Both the position numbers and the translations under genes were made by a program. Source: Brevundimonas sp. UBA5936 (lineage in GTDB: Bacteria; Pseudomonadota; Alphaproteobacteria; Caulobacterales; Caulobacteraceae). From it: DNA of 24,927 nt. Shown piece by piece: positions 22,189 through 24,927 of the stretch; position 1 is the first letter of the stretch; every line of letters begins with the position of its first letter. The notes under the pieces were generated by a model that did no database searches, was not told the origin of the DNA, and worked only from the letters and a program-made list of their open reading frames with translations. The stretch lies in assembly GCA_002430835.1 (NCBI GenBank), contig DJDA01000117.1:725-25651 (forward strand), in the 5' to 3' direction.

Positions 22189-22217
22189 GGGCGGCGTCTG
22201 CTGGCGCCGCCCTTTTT
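22189..22217. terminator. Strong bidirectional terminator between pyrF and the heptad-repeat gene
   Basis: GGGCGGCG (22189-22196) and CGCCGCCC (22205-22212) form a perfect eight-pair stem around eight bases, followed by TTTTT on the plus strand. On the minus strand the same hairpin is followed by TTCTTGTTT. It serves both pyrF and the convergent gene, whose stop is 5 bases away. Confidence 0.88.
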
Positions 22218-22221
22218 CGTA

Positions 22222-23055
22222 TCAGCCGCGCTCGCCGCGTTCCTGGCGGTAGGGCCGCTCGGTCGGAGACGGCGGTGCAGGCGGGGCGGGCGGCACGGCG
22301 TAATAGCCCTGGTCGAAGTTCACGACCGGCGGGGCGGTTTCGACGCGCGGCGGCTCGACGTAGACGTTGGGGCGGGCCACCTCGACCTGGGCCGGGGCGA
22401 CGCGCACGTCGGCGGCGGCCACATGGACCGGCGGCGGCGCTACGTGGACGCGGGCCGGTTCGACGTAGACCGGGGCCGGCTGCACGAAGACCGGCGGCGA
22501 TTCCACATAGACGGGCGGCTGCGAGACATAGACCGGCGGCTGGCTGACGTAGATCGGCTCGGCGCGGTAATGCACCGGCTGCATAGGCTGGGGCGGCGGG
22601 CCGCAGCGGCCGCAGTCGTAGCCGTATCCGCCCTGATAATAGCCCTGCTGGTATCCGCCCTGATATTGGCCCTGATACTGGCCGCCGTAGCCGCCATAGC
22701 CGGCGCGCGCCCAGGGGTAGCGGCCGTAGCCGTCGACCGGATAGCCGAAGGGCATGGAGCGGGTGACGCCGGAATAGGCGTAGCCGCCATGCTGGATCGG
22801 CGGCTGCGACGGGGCGATCACGACCGGCGGACGAACCCCGGCGCCGCCGTAGCCGTAACCATAGCCGTAGCTTTCGATCGGGCCGTAGCCGCCCTGCCAG
22901 CCGGTGTCGCTGTACCAGGTCTGGGCGCGGGTCTGGACCACGGGGCCGCGGGCGTAGCCGGCGGCGGCGTTATATCGGGCGCCGGCCTGATGGGCCTCGG
23001 CCGCTCCGGCGATGAGGACCGCCGCGCCTGCGGCGGCGTAGAATAGAGCCTTCAT
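22222..23055 (-). CDS. Secreted Gly/Tyr-rich protein with eleven seven-residue Val-x-Val repeats
   Basis: A 277-residue exported protein that I do not recognise as a named family. Residues 1-21 are a signal peptide ending GAAEA. Residues 55-70 and 119-146 are Gly/Tyr/Gln-rich (GYGYGYGG; GGQYQGQYQGGYQQGYYQGG), and a DCGRCG motif lies at 147-152. Residues 168-244 are eleven consecutive heptads with the pattern V-[YFHRE]-V followed by four Pro/Ala/polar residues, such as VYVSQPP. The tail is Pro-rich and charged. The alternating Val pattern suggests short beta strands, and the composition resembles extracellular or wall-associated structural proteins. AAGGAG 7 bases before the ATG fixes the start; the longer open frame is rejected. 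TTAACC lies about 30 bases upstream of the start. Confidence 0.75.
   Translation of the reverse strand: MKALFYAAAGAAVLIAGAAEAHQAGARYNAAAGYARGPVVQTRAQTWYSDTGWQGGYGPIESYGYGYGYGGAGVRPPVVIAPSQPPIQHGGYAYSGVTRSMPFGYPVDGYGRYPWARAGYGGYGGQYQGQYQGGYQQGYYQGGYGYDCGRCGPPPQPMQPVHYRAEPIYVSQPPVYVSQPPVYVESPPVFVQPAPVYVEPARVHVAPPPVHVAAADVRVAPAQVEVARPNVYVEPPRVETAPPVVNFDQGYYAVPPAPPAPPSPTERPYRQERGERG
22324..22554 (-). repeat. Coding heptad repeat, 11 units of 21 bases
   Basis: Protein residues 168-244 of the secreted protein. The 21-base period is clear: the ACGTAGAC or ATAGAC block recurs on the plus strand, and two early units (VYVSQPP) are nearly identical. Later units are diverged, so the array is old but has kept the Val-x-Val frame. 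Confidence 0.8.
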
Positions 23056-23174
23056 GGCTGCGCTCCTTGTTTCAGCCGTAAAGGTTAATGCGGATCTCGC
23101 CAGAGCGTTCACTATTCTCCCATCAAGGGAACCGGGGTCTTTTCCCTTCATGTCATGGGGAGCGGGACCGCGAA

Positions 23175-23236
23175 GCGGCGGCTGGGCTGCGCGCCGAGCG
23201 ATCGCGCTCAAATCAGCTCAAGCAGCGAGCCGCCGC
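23175..23236. repeat. Large imperfect inverted repeat in an intergenic gap
   Basis: The arms (23175-23190, GCGGCGGCTGGGCTGC; 23222-23236, GCAGCGAGCCGCCGC) pair over most of their length. They enclose 31 bases that contain a second small palindrome, GAGCGATCGCGCTC. It fills much of the 199-base gap between the heptad-repeat gene's start and the SDHAF4 gene's stop. Both genes are on the minus strand, so it may end the SDHAF4 transcript or be a structured RNA; no T run is present. I see no gene in this gap. Confidence 0.5.
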
Positions 23237-23254
23237 GCGGCGAGCGGTAGCGCC

Positions 23255-23509
23255 CTAAAAGTCTACCGCCAGGCCCTTCTTCTCCCAGTCGCCGAAACGG
23301 GTCGGTTCCGGGCCCTTGCGGCCGCCGACCTCGTTCGGAAGCGCAGCGGCTTCCTCGGCGGCGCGGCGTTCGGCGGCCTCCAGCAGGGCCCGGCGGGCGA
23401 CCTCGTTCAGGGGGCGCTCGGGCGTGGCGTGGGGCACGTCGGCGTTGAAGGCTTCCTCGGGGGAAGGTTCGGTCGGATGTTCAGTCGGGGGGGTGGGCTG
23501 TTCGGTCAC
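23255..23509 (-). CDS. SDHAF4-type (DUF1674) succinate dehydrogenase assembly factor
   Basis: An 84-residue soluble protein. The C-terminal 19 residues GPEPTRFGDWEKKGLAVDF are the DUF1674/SDHAF4 signature. In mitochondria and alphaproteobacteria this family binds the flavinylated SdhA subunit and promotes assembly of complex II. The N-terminal half is acidic and Pro/Thr-rich, then an Ala/Glu-rich helix (36-58), as in relatives. I choose GTG at 23509 (first residues VTEQPTPPTE); a much longer open frame runs backwards through htpX on the other strand and is not credible. It is divergent from htpX, with 99 bases between starts. No sdh genes are nearby. Confidence 0.88.
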   Translation of the reverse strand: MTEQPTPPTEHPTEPSPEEAFNADVPHATPERPLNEVARRALLEAAERRAAEEAAALPNEVGGRKGPEPTRFGDWEKKGLAVDF

Positions 23510-23608
23510 AGGTCGCCTGCCTTGAGAGCGGGGATACTGCGGCTCAAATAGACGTTCCGGCTGAACACGCCACCCCTGTCGCCTGAAACCTTTCGCCTGA
23601 AGCCCCGC

Positions 23609-24595
23609 ATGAACCATCTGAAGACATTCGCCCTGCTGGCCGCGATGACCGCCCTGTTCATGGGGATCGGCTATCTGATCGGCGGCGCTACAGGCATGGC
23701 GATCGCCCTGGTCGTGGCGGCGGGCATGAATGTCTTCAGCTATTGGAACGCGGACAAGATCGTCCTGAAGATGTACCGCGCCCAGCCGGTGGACGAGACC
23801 CACCCCAACGCCGTGGTGCGCGCCTATGTCGCCGATGTGAAGCAGATGGCGCAGGACGCCGGCATGCCTCTGCCCAACATCACCATCATCCCGAACGATC
23901 AGCCGAACGCCTTCGCCACGGGGCGCAACCCCCAGAATGCGGCGGTGGCGGCGACGACGGGCCTGCTGGACATGCTGACGCGCGAAGAGATCCGCGGCGT
24001 GATGGCGCATGAACTGGCCCATGTGAAGAACCGCGACACCCTGACCATGACGGTCACGGCGACGGTGGCGGGCGCCATCGCCATGCTGGCTAACTTCGCC
24101 CTGTTCTTCGGCGGCGGCGACGACCGCGAGCGTCCGGGCGGCATGATCGGAACCATCGCCCTGATGCTGCTGGCGCCGATGGCGGCGGGCCTGGTGCAGA
24201 TGGCCATCAGCCGCACCCGCGAATACGAGGCCGATCGCGTCGGCGCCGAGATCGCCAACGACCCTCAGGCCCTGGCCTCGGCCCTGCAGAAGATCGAGGC
24301 TTATGCGCGCGGGGCGGTGAACGCCCCGGCCGAGCGCAATCCGGCGACGGCCCATATGTTCATCATCAATCCGCTGAACGGGAAGGGGGCGGACAATCTG
24401 TTCTCGACCCACCCGGCCACCGGCAACCGCGTGCGCGCCCTGATGGAGCTGGGCGCGAAGATGGGCATGGGCGGGCGCGTGCGCCCGGCGGCGGCCTTCG
24501 TCGCGCCTTCACCGTCCGCCGCGCCGATCCGCGGGACCAGCGTGCCCACGACCGATGACGGTCCATTGTCGCCGCCGCGCGGCCCGTGGGGCTGA
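23609..24595 (+). CDS. htpX: Membrane-bound M48 zinc metalloprotease HtpX
   Basis: An inner-membrane protease of 328 residues that degrades misfolded membrane proteins, working beside FtsH. It has two N-terminal spans (about 7-24 and 27-45), the zinc-binding HEXXH as MAHELAHVKNRDT (His134, Glu135, His138), two further spans (about 150-168 and 179-198) and the downstream ExxxD motif in SRTREYEADR (205-209) providing the third ligand. The C-terminal tail after about 300 is Pro/Ala-rich and disordered, making the protein somewhat longer than the E. coli enzyme. The ATG at 23609 gives the typical N-terminus MNHLKTFALLAAM. It is divergent from the SDHAF4 gene. I could not identify a convincing heat-shock promoter. 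Confidence 0.96.
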   Translation: MNHLKTFALLAAMTALFMGIGYLIGGATGMAIALVVAAGMNVFSYWNADKIVLKMYRAQPVDETHPNAVVRAYVADVKQMAQDAGMPLPNITIIPNDQPNAFATGRNPQNAAVAATTGLLDMLTREEIRGVMAHELAHVKNRDTLTMTVTATVAGAIAMLANFALFFGGGDDRERPGGMIGTIALMLLAPMAAGLVQMAISRTREYEADRVGAEIANDPQALASALQKIEAYARGAVNAPAERNPATAHMFIINPLNGKGADNLFSTHPATGNRVRALMELGAKMGMGGRVRPAAAFVAPSPSAAPIRGTSVPTTDDGPLSPPRGPWG

Positions 24596-24616
24596 ACCTT
24601 CCGCACCGAGGGGGCT

Positions 24617-24645
24617 TTGCGTGCGCGGGCATTAGCCGCTAGAGC
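24617..24645 (+). promoter_or_regulatory. Putative promoter of trmB placing transcription start at the ATG
   Basis: TTGCGTG (24617-24623) and GCTAGAGC (24638-24645) are 14 bases apart. The -10 matches the Caulobacter-type consensus GCTANAWC at seven of eight positions; the -35 is weaker. Seven bases separate it from the ATG, and there is no Shine-Dalgarno, so the mRNA is probably leaderless. Confidence 0.45.
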
Positions 24646-24652
24646 GCGCGCC

Positions 24653-24927
24653 ATGACCGACGACACCGATCCCAAGCCGTCCGACGCCGAGCGCCCCGAG
24701 TGGGCCAAGGCGCATGGCCCGCTGCGCTCCTTCGGGCGCATCAAGTCGCGGCCGATCAAGGCGAAGCAGGCGGCGCTGTTCGACACCCTGATGCCGCGCA
24801 TCGCCGTGCCGGACCCGGCCAAGGGGCCTATCGACCCCCTGGCCCTGATGCCAGGCGCGAAGGCGGCGTGGCTGGAGATCGGTTTCGGCGGCGGGGAGCA
24901 TCTGGCGGCCCAGGCGGCGCGTCATCC
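24653..24927 (+). CDS. trmB: tRNA (guanine-N7-)-methyltransferase, N-terminal part (cut by window edge)
   Basis: TrmB methylates G46 of tRNAs using S-adenosylmethionine. About 91 residues are present before the window ends. After an acidic N-terminus comes the family block LRSFGRIKSRPIKAKQAAL, a DTLMPRI segment, and the SAM-binding motif I WLEIGFGGGEHLAAQA. The gene is open at the right edge. A GCTAGAGC element 7 bases before the ATG suggests a leaderless transcript. It is 57 bases downstream of htpX on the same strand. Confidence 0.93.
   Translation, partial: MTDDTDPKPSDAERPEWAKAHGPLRSFGRIKSRPIKAKQAALFDTLMPRIAVPDPAKGPIDPLALMPGAKAAWLEIGFGGGEHLAAQAARH

Noticed and set aside
22324..22554. 21-base repeats considered as a non-coding satellite or CRISPR
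   Set aside because: The period is a multiple of three, the reading frame is kept through all units with a conserved Val-x-Val pattern, and a signal peptide precedes it; it is coding.
23054..23551. Plus-strand open frame of 165 codons across the gap and the SDHAF4 gene
   Set aside because: Its second half is antisense to the SDHAF4 signature and its start overlaps the start of the heptad-repeat gene. There is no motif or ribosome site of its own.
23510..23608. Heat-shock promoter before htpX
   Set aside because: A CTTGAG block is present, but no matching -10 element at the expected distance could be defended.

Overview
The window is chromosomal DNA of a high-GC alphaproteobacterium. It is most probably a member of the Caulobacteraceae, with Brevundimonas or Caulobacter as the best fit; this is inferred from gene content, GCTA-type -10 elements close to start codons, and dispersed palindromes. 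It is densely coded on both strands and carries mainly housekeeping genes. I see no prophage, insertion sequence, CRISPR array, tRNA or rRNA. No gap between genes exceeds 300 bases.

Layout. Positions 1-3894 hold the 3' end of nth, a convergent orphan ATP-grasp ligase, a PfkB adenosine kinase, and a short cytochrome c maturation cluster ccmC-ccmD-ccmG. The ccmD gene is only 50 codons and starts with GTG. Positions 3964-6729 hold a small unknown gene with a CtrA-like half-site upstream, a MarR regulator with a lysine-rich tail, ispZ/yciB and ftsY. Positions 6965-10056 hold two-domain nadE, a secreted protein made of two DUF4168-like repeats, and a short PhnA-domain protein. Positions 10183-15055 form an envelope-sugar region: on the minus strand an AGE-family epimerase/isomerase, a GmhB-like phosphatase and an alpha/beta hydrolase; on the plus strand a DegT-type aminotransferase and a Gfo/Idh/MocA dehydrogenase. 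The last two resemble the GnnB/GnnA pair that makes UDP-GlcNAc3N for 2,3-diaminoglucose lipid A.

Positions 15107-19234 hold a NodN/MaoC hydratase, a threonine/serine dehydratase, and divergent glpK translationally coupled to a LvaA/ACAD11-like kinase. Positions 19323-22140 hold an Rrf2 regulator with an SDR enzyme, marC and pyrF. Downstream of pyrF is a 16-bp sequence with 15 of 16 matches to the ParB-binding site parS, followed by a strong terminator. Positions 22222-24927 hold a secreted Gly/Tyr-rich protein with eleven seven-residue repeats, a small SDHAF4-type (DUF1674) protein, htpX and the start of trmB.

Between the genes lie three palindromic repeat families. One, with four copies in this window, has an inner stem that varies in a compensated way. 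The most interesting points are the parS-like site, the GnnAB-like pair, the covarying palindrome family, the heptad-repeat secreted protein and a cluster of apparently leaderless starts.
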